A DNA stretch of 64,000 nucleotides from JAIOZK01 sp964468645 (lineage in GTDB: Bacteria > Bacteroidota > Bacteroidia > Bacteroidales > JAIOZK01): NCBI GenBank assembly GCA_964468645.1, contig CAYXUU010000004.1, positions 124,001-188,000 on the forward strand. Reading direction: 5' to 3'. Position numbers and translations under genes: made by a program. Position 1 is the first letter of the stretch. Every line of letters starts with the position of its first letter. The notes below the pieces were generated by a model. That model had not been told where the DNA came from. It made no database searches and saw nothing but the letters and a program-made list of their open reading frames with translations. Shown piece after piece: positions 1-8,151 of the stretch.

Positions 1-85
1 TAATGAATGAAATGATAATAAGAAAAAAACTTAGCCTGCAATGTTGTCCCTTCACTCTTTTTGAATTATTGGATTTATAACCTGA

Positions 86-901
86 TTATTCCTGATCCGC
101 TAACAAACTATCATAAAAATTTGAATAAGAATCAAGATAAGTTTCCATTGATTGATATTCGAGGATGGGTTTTTCAATAGTTCCAAGATAATCTTCTATT
201 TCGGGGTTTATCTTTTCACTGCCAATAACCACTGCATCTGAATAATCAATAGACGCTTTGATCATGTTAACGTAATTTGGATTTTTATAGTGTTCAAGAT
301 CCTTGTTGGTTATTCCGTCATATTTTATTTTACGGGCAAAGTTCTGACCGAGTGACTCGTCAAAACCATCATCATAAACCGAATAAACAACTTTGGAATC
401 TGCGAAAAGTGGATTGTCTTTATAGGCAACTTTTATATAAAGCGGGACCAGGCTTGTCATCCAGCCATGACAGTGAACCAGGTCAGGGGCCCATCCTAAT
501 TTTTTAACAGTTTCAATAACGCCTCTTGAAAAGAAAATGGCCCGTTCATCATTATCTTCATAAAATTTTTCGTTTTTATCCCTGATGGTTGCTTTTCTTA
601 AGAAATAGTCTTCGTTGTCGATAAAGTAAATCTGCATTCGGGCCTGTTGTATGGAAGCAACTTTAATGATTAACGGGTGATCAGTATCATCAATGATCAA
701 ATTCATGCCGGAAAGGCGTATTACTTCGTGTAACTGGTTCCTCCGCTCATTGATATTCCCAAATTTGGGCATGAAAGTTCTGATCTCTTTTCCTCTTTCC
801 TGTATCCCCTGTGGAAGATGTCTTCCGATCAATCCCATAGGGCTTTCTTTCAGATATGGAGTAATTTCTTGCTCAACAAATAATACCCGTGCATTTTTCA
901 T
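86..901 (-). CDS. Glycogen/starch synthase, short GT5 form
   Basis: A 271-aa protein matching the short Bacteroidota glycogen/starch synthase family, which consists of little more than the GT5 N-terminal catalytic domain. It opens with a Rossmann strand (KNARVLFVEQEITPY), carries the conserved stretch GNINERRNQLHEVIRLSG at about residues 48-65, and has the CHGW motif near residue 145 typical of GT5 enzymes. By family it would transfer glucose from a nucleotide sugar to an alpha-1,4-glucan in the cytoplasm. The usual C-terminal GT1 half is missing, as is normal for this subfamily, so catalytic competence is inferred. It starts with ATG behind a good Bacteroidota promoter and appears monocistronic. 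Confidence 0.85.
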   Translation of the reverse strand: MKNARVLFVEQEITPYLKESPMGLIGRHLPQGIQERGKEIRTFMPKFGNINERRNQLHEVIRLSGMNLIIDDTDHPLIIKVASIQQARMQIYFIDNEDYFLRKATIRDKNEKFYEDNDERAIFFSRGVIETVKKLGWAPDLVHCHGWMTSLVPLYIKVAYKDNPLFADSKVVYSVYDDGFDESLGQNFARKIKYDGITNKDLEHYKNPNYVNMIKASIDYSDAVVIGSEKINPEIEDYLGTIEKPILEYQSMETYLDSYSNFYDSLLADQE

Positions 902-929
902 TCGTTCTTCCAGTTTAGATTTAGGGGTG

Positions 930-960
930 CAAAATTAATAAAAAATTGCCTATTATTCAA
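930..960 (-). promoter_or_regulatory. Bacteroidota-type promoter for glycogen synthase
   Basis: On the minus strand a -33 TTG (958-960) is followed 20 nt later by TAATTTTG (930-937), an exact TAnnTTTG -7 element. It lies 29 nt before the ATG of the glycogen synthase gene. Confidence 0.55.
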
Positions 961-1111
961 TCAAATATATAATTGAGGCAGTGTTTCGACAAAAGAAGAA
1001 TCGTTTTCATAACATTCAGAACCGGAATGTTTGACCTCTTTACTGGTTTTTGTTGCCTAAAATTAATCTATGGAACCAAAGGAAACTTCAATGCCCCTGA
1101 AAGAAAATTGG

Positions 1112-2026
1112 TTAACCTCTGATAAATATAGCCTTGATAATGTGACTGGCCACTTGGGGATTTTCTTTTAGTCGCCTGGTAGAATAAGCAAACCATTGCT
1201 TTCCGAATGGAACATATACACGCATCCTGTGCCCTTTATTAACAATGGATTTCCTCAATTCCGGGGTTACACCATACAACATTTGAAATTCATACATTTC
1301 TTTCGGTACATTGTACTTTTTAATCAATTCATAGGCGCCCTTAACAAGGGGTTTGTCATGTGTTGCAATACCCGGATATAAACCATGTTCAAACATATAT
1401 TCAAGATCAAGCAAAAAATGTTTGTTAATTTCGTTATATTGTTTGTAGGCTATTTCTGCGGGCTCAACATAAATTCCCTTACACAGACGATAATTAACCG
1501 GATTTTTATCGGTATGTAAATCCATTAATCCTTTAATATCGTCAAGCGTTCTTTTCAGGTAAGACTGAAATACCAGGCCTACATTTTCAGGAAATTCCTT
1601 TTTTAATTTTCTGAACAAATCAATTTCCAGATCCGTACATTGTGAATCCTCCATATCCACCCTTACAAAGTTTTTATGCTTTGCTGCCAATGCAATGATC
1701 TCCCTAATATTCTGATAGCATGTTTCACTATCCAACAATAATCCGAACATGGTAGGTTTCAATGAATAATTACCATCAATATCTTCCGCCTGGATGCGTT
1801 GAATGATTTCAAGATACTGGTTCTTATTCTGCTCAGCCTGATCAAGATTGGTAATGAATTCGCCAAGCAGATCAATGGTTACCATAATCCCCTCTTTATT
1901 CAGTGCCCTGGAGGCTTTTATTGCATCATCTATGGTGGTGCCGGCAATATATCTTCTCGAAAACATCCATACAAATCGTTTAGGCATGTATGGCAATAGT
2001 GAAGCAATTATTTTATTCATACACAT
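1112..2026 (-). CDS. Proline dehydrogenase (FAD-dependent)
   Basis: A 304-aa monofunctional proline dehydrogenase oxidising proline to pyrroline-5-carboxylate with FAD, the first step of proline catabolism. Family marks include the FAD-barrel strand VRVDMEDS (about residue 121), GIATHDKPLV near residue 219, and the C-terminal segment YGVTPELRK followed by the substrate-binding Arg-Arg pair in STRRLKENP (about residues 284-292). The length matches short Bacillus-type PutB enzymes rather than the ~390-aa form common in many Bacteroidota. The start is ATG at 2026, with a second in-frame ATG two codons later. No P5C dehydrogenase gene lies next to it. Confidence 0.88.
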   Translation of the reverse strand: MCMNKIIASLLPYMPKRFVWMFSRRYIAGTTIDDAIKASRALNKEGIMVTIDLLGEFITNLDQAEQNKNQYLEIIQRIQAEDIDGNYSLKPTMFGLLLDSETCYQNIREIIALAAKHKNFVRVDMEDSQCTDLEIDLFRKLKKEFPENVGLVFQSYLKRTLDDIKGLMDLHTDKNPVNYRLCKGIYVEPAEIAYKQYNEINKHFLLDLEYMFEHGLYPGIATHDKPLVKGAYELIKKYNVPKEMYEFQMLYGVTPELRKSIVNKGHRMRVYVPFGKQWFAYSTRRLKENPQVASHIIKAIFIRG

Positions 2027-2190
2027 AATTATCTTTATAAATTATCAATTGTTACTTGTGTTAATTAATTAACAGTGCAAAGTTGCAAATATCCTTTTAA
2101 TTTTTCGATTATTTGTATCATAATCTTAACTTTTTTTTGGTAATTATTTGAAAATGTGATTGCTTTATTTGTCGTTTTCATTTCTATTTA

Positions 2191-2222
2191 TTTGTTATTC
2201 ACATGATAAATCTTTAATTTTG
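2191..2222 (+). promoter_or_regulatory. Promoter of the yceD-rpmF-plsX-fabH operon
   Basis: TTTG at 2191-2194 and TAATTTTG at 2215-2222, separated by 20 nt, fit the Bacteroidota -33/-7 consensus. The predicted transcription start is about 20 nt upstream of the ATG at 2249, which argues for that start rather than the ATG at 2237. Confidence 0.6.
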
Positions 2223-2248
2223 CACGCCAAATTTTAATGCGTGGTATT

Positions 2249-2779
2249 ATGGGATACTTAAACAACTTCGTAATCCCATATGAAGGATTAAGTGTTGGGA
2301 TTCATCAGTTCGATTTTGAGATAACTGAAAAGTTCTTTGAAAATATTAAGTATGCTGAATTATCAAATGGTAAGCTCAGGGTTGACGTGAATTTAATTCG
2401 GGAGGGGAATATGCTGACCCTGGAGTTTTCAATTCATGGATCTGTTGAGGTACAATGTGACAGATGCGGGGATTTTTTCTTTCATCCTGTCGATACCAAA
2501 GAAATCTTATTTGTTAAGTTTGGTAAGGAGAAAGTTGAGGAAAACGCTGAAATACTTATTATACCCGATAAGGAAACTCATCTTGAACTGGGTCATTTGA
2601 TATATGAATACATCATGTTATCACTTCCTTTAAAAAGGACACATTCTTCGATAGAAGAAAATGGGGTTAATTGTAATAGTGAAATCATTGATAAACTTAC
2701 AACGCATACCGAATCAATAACTGAAGATCCCAGATGGGAAAAATTAAAAGAGTTGAAGGAAGGATTTAACAAAGAATAA
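2249..2779 (+). CDS. yceD: DUF177 (YceD) family protein
   Basis: A ~176-aa DUF177/YceD protein, a family almost always encoded directly before ribosomal protein L32 and linked to rRNA/ribosome assembly. It begins MGYLNNFVIPYEGL, the usual start of Bacteroidota homologues, and has the zinc-ribbon-like CDRCGDFF (about residue 75) and the C-terminal DPRWEKLKELKEG typical of the family. An upstream in-frame ATG at 2237 would add four residues. rpmF follows 19 nt downstream. The molecular function is not defined by sequence. Confidence 0.85.
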   Translation: MGYLNNFVIPYEGLSVGIHQFDFEITEKFFENIKYAELSNGKLRVDVNLIREGNMLTLEFSIHGSVEVQCDRCGDFFFHPVDTKEILFVKFGKEKVEENAEILIIPDKETHLELGHLIYEYIMLSLPLKRTHSSIEENGVNCNSEIIDKLTTHTESITEDPRWEKLKELKEGFNKE

Positions 2780-2798
2780 TAAAATAATTATATAAATC

Positions 2799-2990
2799 AT
2801 GGCACATCCGAAAAGAAAAACTTCTAAACAGAGAAGGGATAAAAGAAGAACACATTACAAAGCTGAGGCCCCTACATTAACTACCTGTCCCACCACAGGA
2901 GAGGTACACAAATATCACAGAGCATATTATGTTGATGGTGACCTGTATTATAAAGGTAAACTTGTTTATTCGAAGGCTGAAGTTGAATAA
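2799..2990 (+). CDS. rpmF: 50S ribosomal protein L32
   Basis: A 63-aa basic protein starting MAHPKRKTSKQRRDKRR, characteristic of L32, with the central TTCPTTGEVHKYHRAY. Only one Cys remains of the zinc-binding set, as in other Bacteroidota. It lies between yceD and plsX in the conserved order, so translation and membrane-lipid synthesis genes share one transcript. Confidence 0.97.
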   Translation: MAHPKRKTSKQRRDKRRTHYKAEAPTLTTCPTTGEVHKYHRAYYVDGDLYYKGKLVYSKAEVE

Positions 2991-3031
2991 ATTCATTTAA
3001 TTATTCCAAAATCAATAATTCAGGCTTGCGC

Positions 3032-3979
3032 ATGAAAATCGGACTGGATGTAATGGGAGGTGATTATGCACCAGAGGCTACAATAAAAGGTGCAATAATG
3101 GCTCAAAAAGAGATAGGTGCGTCCGATAAAATAGTCCTGATCGGTAACGAATCTGTTATTCGTGAATATCTAAATAAAGAAGAAAGCAGTACTTCAGATT
3201 TTGATATTGTCCATGCTGAGGAAGTAATCCAGATGAGTGAGCATCCCCTCAAGGCCTTTACACAAAAATCAGAATCTAGTATTGCAGTTGGTTTCAGACT
3301 GCTCAAAAGCAAGGAAATTGATGCCTTCTCAAGTGCTGGAAATAGTGGGGCCATCATGGTTGGTTCTATGTATACTGTTAATACCATTCCGGGAATTATA
3401 CGTCCGTGTACATCTGTACTACTCCCAAAAGAAAATGGTGGAATTAGTGTGTTGCTTGATATAGGTACCAATCCCGATCCAAAATCCGATGTAATGTATC
3501 AATTTGCAATACTTGGATCGGTTTACGCCCAGGAGGTTTTTGAGATTGATAATCCAAGAGTAGGATTGCTCAATATTGGTGAAGAAGAGGAAAAGGGCAA
3601 TTTGTTATCGCAATCCACCTACCGGCTCATGAAAGGCACAGATGAGTTTAACTTTATCGGCAATGTGGAGGGCAGGGATCTCTTACAAGACAAAGCAGAT
3701 GTTATTGTTTGCGACGGCTTTACAGGAAATGTTCTTTTAAAACAGTTTGAATCGATGTATCGTTTTATGATCAAGCGTGGCCTGACAGATGACTACGTAA
3801 AACGATTCAATTATGAGAATTATGGTGGAACACCTATTCTTGGTATAAATTCTTCAGTTGTCTTAGGCCATGGAATAAGTAGTCCGATGGCTATTAAAAA
3901 TATGGTACTTTTGTCACAGGATATTGTTAAAGCAAAGTTATCTGAAAAACTTTCAAGTATATTTAACAAGTATTCCTAA
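3032..3979 (+). CDS. plsX: Phosphate acyltransferase PlsX
   Basis: A 315-aa PlsX, which converts acyl-ACP to acyl-phosphate for phosphatidic acid synthesis. It begins MKIGLDVMGGDYAPEATIKG, and shows SAGNSGAIM near residue 105, LDIGTNPD near residue 146 and CDGFTGNVLLK near residue 228, all family signatures. ATG at 3032 is chosen over a TTG two codons upstream because conserved similarity begins there. fabH follows 31 nt downstream. Confidence 0.96.
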   Translation: MKIGLDVMGGDYAPEATIKGAIMAQKEIGASDKIVLIGNESVIREYLNKEESSTSDFDIVHAEEVIQMSEHPLKAFTQKSESSIAVGFRLLKSKEIDAFSSAGNSGAIMVGSMYTVNTIPGIIRPCTSVLLPKENGGISVLLDIGTNPDPKSDVMYQFAILGSVYAQEVFEIDNPRVGLLNIGEEEEKGNLLSQSTYRLMKGTDEFNFIGNVEGRDLLQDKADVIVCDGFTGNVLLKQFESMYRFMIKRGLTDDYVKRFNYENYGGTPILGINSSVVLGHGISSPMAIKNMVLLSQDIVKAKLSEKLSSIFNKYS

Positions 3980-4010
3980 TGGACAGAACCTGAATTAAAA
4001 AGTAAAATTG

Positions 4011-5009
4011 ATGGGAGATTTGAAAGCTGCTATTACTGGCATACATGGTTGGGTTCCCGAGTTTATTCTCGATAATGCTAAACTGTCAACCATGGTTGAT
4101 ACTTCAGATGAATGGATTACAACCAGAACAGGTATCAAAGAACGACATATTTTACAGGGCAATGGATCAGGTACTTCGGTAATTGGTGCACATGCGGTGC
4201 AGGGTTTGCTCGAAAAAACCGGAACATCGCCCGATGAAATCGAACTGCTTATTTGTGCAACTGTAACAGCTGACATGCAGTTTCCGGCAACCGCCAATAT
4301 CATAAGCGACAGGGTAGGAATTAAAAATGCTTTCAGCTTCGACATCAATGCCGCCTGCTCAGGCTTCATTTATTCACTGATCACTGCTTCCAAATTTATT
4401 GAGGCAGGAACCTATAAGAAAGTAATTGTTGTGGGTGCAGACAAGATGTCTTCAATCGTTGATTATACCGACAGGACAACATGTGTAATCTTTGGCGATG
4501 GGGGTGGCGCCGTTCTGCTTGAACCTACTACCGAAAATGTTGGCATTCTTGATTCGATCCTTAGGACCGATGGTTCCGGAATGGTACATCTGCATCAAAA
4601 GGCTGGTGGATCAGCAAAACCTGCATCCCATGCAACTGTTGATGCCAAGGAGCATTTTATTTACCAGGAAGGGCAGGCAGTTTTTAAATTCGCTGTGAAA
4701 AACATGGCTGATATCTCTGTTGAGATCATGAAGAAAAACAACCTTACTTCTGAAGATATTGCCTGGCTTGTACCACATCAGGCAAACCTGAGAATCGTTG
4801 AGGCAACCGCAAGAAGAATGGGAATAAGGAAAGAACAGGTCATGATCAACATCCAACGCTATGGAAACACTACCTCCGGTACTATTCCTCTTTGCCTCTG
4901 GGAATGGGAAAACCAGTTGAAAAAAGGCGATAATATCATTTTATCTGCTTTTGGTGGCGGATTTACCTGGGGCGCCATCTACCTGAAATGGGCATATGAT
5001 CCTGTTTAA
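4011..5009 (+). CDS. fabH: 3-oxoacyl-ACP synthase III (FabH)
   Basis: A 332-aa ketoacyl-ACP synthase III that initiates fatty-acid synthesis by condensing acyl-CoA with malonyl-ACP. The catalytic triad is visible: Cys in AACSGFIYSL (about residue 113), His in VPHQANLRI (about 256) and Asn in YGNTTSGTIPL (about 286). The GGGAVLLEP and C-terminal LSAFGGGFTWGA motifs are also present. ATG at 4011 is preferred over the TTG one codon earlier. It is the last gene of the yceD-rpmF-plsX-fabH operon. Confidence 0.96.
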   Translation: MGDLKAAITGIHGWVPEFILDNAKLSTMVDTSDEWITTRTGIKERHILQGNGSGTSVIGAHAVQGLLEKTGTSPDEIELLICATVTADMQFPATANIISDRVGIKNAFSFDINAACSGFIYSLITASKFIEAGTYKKVIVVGADKMSSIVDYTDRTTCVIFGDGGGAVLLEPTTENVGILDSILRTDGSGMVHLHQKAGGSAKPASHATVDAKEHFIYQEGQAVFKFAVKNMADISVEIMKKNNLTSEDIAWLVPHQANLRIVEATARRMGIRKEQVMINIQRYGNTTSGTIPLCLWEWENQLKKGDNIILSAFGGGFTWGAIYLKWAYDPV

Positions 5010-5100
5010 GGGTTGATGGTTTGGCATTTAGGGTTTACGAAAGTCAACGTCTGAACATAATCACCTGCTTAATTCCGAATTTACCCCTTCATATCCAAGC

Positions 5101-5132
5101 TTGATTATTAACCTCTAAATTTTCTATCTTTG
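5101..5132 (+). promoter_or_regulatory. Promoter of the GNAT gene at 5143
   Basis: TTG at 5101-5103 and TATCTTTG at 5125-5132 with a 21-nt spacer match the Bacteroidota consensus. Transcription would begin only a few nucleotides before the ATG at 5143, giving a very short or leaderless mRNA. Confidence 0.5.
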
Positions 5133-5142
5133 TTTAAGTATT

Positions 5143-5574
5143 ATGATAGAAATTAAGAAGTTTACAACTGAAGAGCGGGAACTAGCTAAACTGGCATTTA
5201 AAATCCGTACCCTGGTCTTTGTAAAAGAACAGGGTGTTGATCCCGATATTGAATACGATATTTATGAAAACCAGTGTCAGCATTATCTTCTGATGCTTGA
5301 TGACAAACCCGTGGGAGCTGCAAGATGGAGAATAACGGAGAAAGGCATAAAACTTGAACGGTTTTCAATCCTGCCGGAGCAAAGGAATAAGGGATTGGGT
5401 GATGAGTTTGTAAAACAGGTTCTTGATGATGTTCTCCCCTTGAAAAAACCAATCTATCTTCATTCACAGGTTAGATCAATCAATATTTATAAAAGGAACG
5501 GATTTGAGGTTGTTGGTGGTAAATTCGTTGAAGCAGGAATTAACCATTATTTGATGGAATATAAAATTTCCTGA
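5143..5574 (+). CDS. GNAT family N-acetyltransferase
   Basis: A 143-aa GNAT-fold acetyltransferase. The acetyl-CoA binding motif A is seen as RFSILPEQRNKGLGDEFVK at about residues 73-91, preceded by the beta-strand PVGAARWRI. The N-terminal FKIRTLVFVKEQGVD resembles the ElaA/YjcF branch. The substrate cannot be deduced. Its stop codon is two bases from the stop of the convergent PHP gene, leaving no room for a separate terminator. Confidence 0.85.
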   Translation: MIEIKKFTTEERELAKLAFKIRTLVFVKEQGVDPDIEYDIYENQCQHYLLMLDDKPVGAARWRITEKGIKLERFSILPEQRNKGLGDEFVKQVLDDVLPLKKPIYLHSQVRSINIYKRNGFEVVGGKFVEAGINHYLMEYKIS

Positions 5575-5576
5575 GG

Positions 5577-6419
5577 TCAGATTGATCTGCTTATCCAATT
5601 ATTATTATCCCATATAGTCAATTCCCTTATGCCAATGTCTTTAAGTATTTGTAGGGTTTCCAGGAAATATAACGAAATTTCATGCGGTTGATGTGCATCT
5701 GAACTTATGGTCAGGGGTATTTTCAATTCATGTAATTTTTTTAATATCCAGATATCCGGGAACAAGGCATCTGACCTTTTTTTATAGATCCCCCTGGTAT
5801 TGACCTCAACTATTAACCCCCTTTCTTTTATAAGCTGAATGGTCTCATTTACCAGGTCAATATACCACTGCTCTTCCTCCCTGAAATAACGGCCCTGATT
5901 ATGCATCTTGATCTTATCAAAATGGGCTAAAATATCAAAATCCTGTGTCAGGATCATCTCATTAACCTGATGATAATATGTTGAGACTGCTTTCTTAATA
6001 TCACCCCCAAATAAATGTTCAAGACCATCATCATAGGTTTGGATGAGTGGGCCATCGATGAACCATAGGCGGTCATCCAGATTACTCTTAACAAGGTGTA
6101 CCGCACCTATGATGTAATCAAGGGCCCCGGAGGCGGAATATTCTGTGAAATCAAAAGATACCGATGGTATAAAATCAAACTCGAAAGATTTATAAATCTT
6201 GATTTTACCTTCATATTTCCGTTTCAGCTTATCTATGTGTTTATAATATTCTTCAACCAGGCCTTCCTTAATGGCAAACGGTGTCAAAAATGGTAGTGGT
6301 GAATGCTCGGAAAATCCCAGTATATCAAATCCCTGCGCGATGGCTTCTTTCACATACGCTTCTGGGTCAGCATTTCCATCACTGTATTTTGTATGCGTAT
6401 GGAGGTTGAAAAGTTTCAT
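5577..6419 (-). CDS. PHP-domain phosphatase, histidinol-phosphatase-like
   Basis: A 280-aa PHP-family metallophosphoesterase resembling HisK histidinol-phosphatase. Metal ligands are intact: HTHTKYSDG at residues 7-15, FSEHSPLPF near 37, AVHLV near 107, AHFDKIK near 164, EVNTRG near 201 and SSDAHQP near 239. By family it would dephosphorylate histidinol phosphate in histidine synthesis. No other his gene is nearby, so another phosphoester substrate is possible. Confidence 0.82.
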   Translation of the reverse strand: MKLFNLHTHTKYSDGNADPEAYVKEAIAQGFDILGFSEHSPLPFLTPFAIKEGLVEEYYKHIDKLKRKYEGKIKIYKSFEFDFIPSVSFDFTEYSASGALDYIIGAVHLVKSNLDDRLWFIDGPLIQTYDDGLEHLFGGDIKKAVSTYYHQVNEMILTQDFDILAHFDKIKMHNQGRYFREEEQWYIDLVNETIQLIKERGLIVEVNTRGIYKKRSDALFPDIWILKKLHELKIPLTISSDAHQPHEISLYFLETLQILKDIGIRELTIWDNNNWISRSI

Positions 6420-6430
6420 TAATAATTTGG

Positions 6431-6512
6431 TGAATTGTTGAGTCGTTTAATGGTTTAATTGAAAGAATTGCGTTGGAATACCTGTTCAACTACTGACCAA
6501 CTCAACAATTCA
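6431..6512. repeat. 13-bp perfect inverted repeat between U32 and PHP genes
   Basis: Arms TGAATTGTTGAGT (6431-6443) and its exact complement (6500-6512) enclose about 56 nt that includes further GTTGAA/TTTAA units. The right arm overlaps the stop codon of the U32 gene. Similar GTTGAA-CGTTGAAATGTTTAA units recur at about 51505-51545, so this looks like a dispersed intergenic repeat rather than a dedicated terminator. Confidence 0.6.
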
Positions 6513-7763
6513 ACTTTGTTCAAATTCAGTATGTACCACTTTATATAATTTATCGGACCGTCTTAAAAAAGTTTCCAAAGGTATGGAACAAAGGTCACCC
6601 TTTTTTGCAATATCTACATTGATCAAATCAATCCTTATCTCTTTAATAGTATCATCAATAACCCCTGTAGTTGGTCCGGTGATTCTTATCTCATCTCCAA
6701 CACTTATTGAATTGGTTTCTATTTTTACCTCTGCAACTTTAAGGTTAGTATAATAATTTGTGATCTTACCCACGTACATTTTTTTCCTGGTTGCCTGTGA
6801 TCCATACCTGTCTGACCATTCACCAAGCTTTCTTCCCAGATAATATCCATCCCAGAAGCCACGATTATAAACTGACTTCAATCTATCATTCCATGAGGCT
6901 ATTTTTTCATCTGTATAATTATCCTCCAGCCAGGCATTCACTGCCTCTTTATAGCATTCAGTAACCGTTTTAACATATTCAGGGGAGCGTCCTCTCCCTT
7001 CAATTTTTAATACCCGAACACCGGTATCAAGTATCCTATCAATAAAATCAATGGTTTTAAGATCTTTGGGTGACATGATGTATTCATTATCGACCTCAAG
7101 CTCCAAATCGGTTTCTTTATCCTTCACAGTATAGGATCTTCTGCAAAGCTGCAGGCATTCACCCCTGTTGCCTGAAGAATTCAGATTATCAAGACTCAAA
7201 TAACATTTCCCTGATATCGCCATACATAAAGCACCGTGGGCAAAGATTTCTATTTGTATGAGATTACCTGACGGGCCTTTGATTTGCTGTTCTTCAATTG
7301 CTTTTGTAATTGCCTTTACTTTATCCAGGCTTAGCTCGCGGGCAGTAACCATGACATCAGCAAAAATTGCGTAATATTTTACAGCTTCAATATTTGTAAT
7401 ATTGGTCTGGGTTGACATATGTATTTCCATACCAACAGCATTCGCATATTGAATAACTGCCTGGTCGGAAGCGATAATGGCAGTAATGTTATGTTTCATT
7501 GCTGCATCTACAACAGAACGCATTTCCTCCAATTCCTCATCATAAACCACGGTATTGAGGGTGATGTATGATCTGATATTGTTTTGCTTACAGATTCCTG
7601 AAATTTGTTTCAGGTCATCGAGTGTAAAATTACGAGAGGAAGCTGAGCGCATGTTAAGCCTGCCAATACCAAAATAAACCGAATCAGCGCCACCCTGGAT
7701 GGCTGCCATCAGGGATTCGTAGGAACCTACCGGTGACATTATTTCGATCTGTGGTTTATTCAC
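6510..7763 (-). CDS. Peptidase U32 family protein (TrhP-like)
   Basis: A 417-aa U32 family protein. The U32 signature is complete in EIFAHGALCMAISGKCYLS at about residues 173-191, followed by CLQLCRRSY. In E. coli, related YegQ/TrhP proteins take part in prephenate-dependent hydroxylation of tRNA uridine 34, so an RNA-modification role is likelier than proteolysis. The start is GTG at 7763. An ATG eight codons in would remove the first strand. The N-terminal SPVGSYESLMAAIQGGADSV is a TIM-barrel start typical of the family. Confidence 0.88.
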   Translation of the reverse strand: MNKPQIEIMSPVGSYESLMAAIQGGADSVYFGIGRLNMRSASSRNFTLDDLKQISGICKQNNIRSYITLNTVVYDEELEEMRSVVDAAMKHNITAIIASDQAVIQYANAVGMEIHMSTQTNITNIEAVKYYAIFADVMVTARELSLDKVKAITKAIEEQQIKGPSGNLIQIEIFAHGALCMAISGKCYLSLDNLNSSGNRGECLQLCRRSYTVKDKETDLELEVDNEYIMSPKDLKTIDFIDRILDTGVRVLKIEGRGRSPEYVKTVTECYKEAVNAWLEDNYTDEKIASWNDRLKSVYNRGFWDGYYLGRKLGEWSDRYGSQATRKKMYVGKITNYYTNLKVAEVKIETNSISVGDEIRITGPTTGVIDDTIKEIRIDLINVDIAKKGDLCSIPLETFLRRSDKLYKVVHTEFEQS

Positions 7764-7917
7764 TTATCTCCGATTTGCAGTTAGCAAAATTAGGATAAAA
7801 TAATAAAAGCTGATTAATATGATTGTTATGATTCATTTTGATCGGATTTTACCTGGGTTTTGTTTGTATAACTTATACGTTTGTAACTTATAACATTATT
7901 AGTTGTCTTTTCAGGGG

Positions 7918-8061
7918 ATGGTGGAGTCACTCACATACACACAAATTAATTTTCTGAGAGCATTGATCAAGAAAGATATTATAGATGATAAAGGGCAGAA
8001 AATTTTCATTCTTGATCAAGTATTTGCTGCTTGGTTAAGAAGATTTTATTATAAATTTTAA
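7918..8061 (+). pseudogene. C-terminal remnant of an AAA ATPase, internally deleted
   Basis: A 47-codon reading frame from ATG 7918 to TAA 8059-8061 encodes SLTYTQINFLRAL joined to IKKDIIDDKGQKIFILDQVF and then AAWLRRFYYKF. These are the C-terminal landmarks of the Bacteroidota archaeal-type ATPases with a winged-helix tail. In intact members the two blocks are separated by roughly 25-30 residues carrying a GTS-NV-IKKAL motif, which is absent here. The P-loop domain is missing upstream. This is a decayed fragment in the 388-bp gap between the U32 gene and the next secreted protein. The rest of that gap shows nothing recognisable except a possible TATATTTG -7 box at 8113-8120. Confidence 0.65.
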
Positions 8062-8151
8062 TCTTTTAAAATATATCCATGAACAATCTAACCTGTATTC
8101 AATAAAGAAGGCTATATTTGAATACCAGATTAAAAACCATCATATAATTGC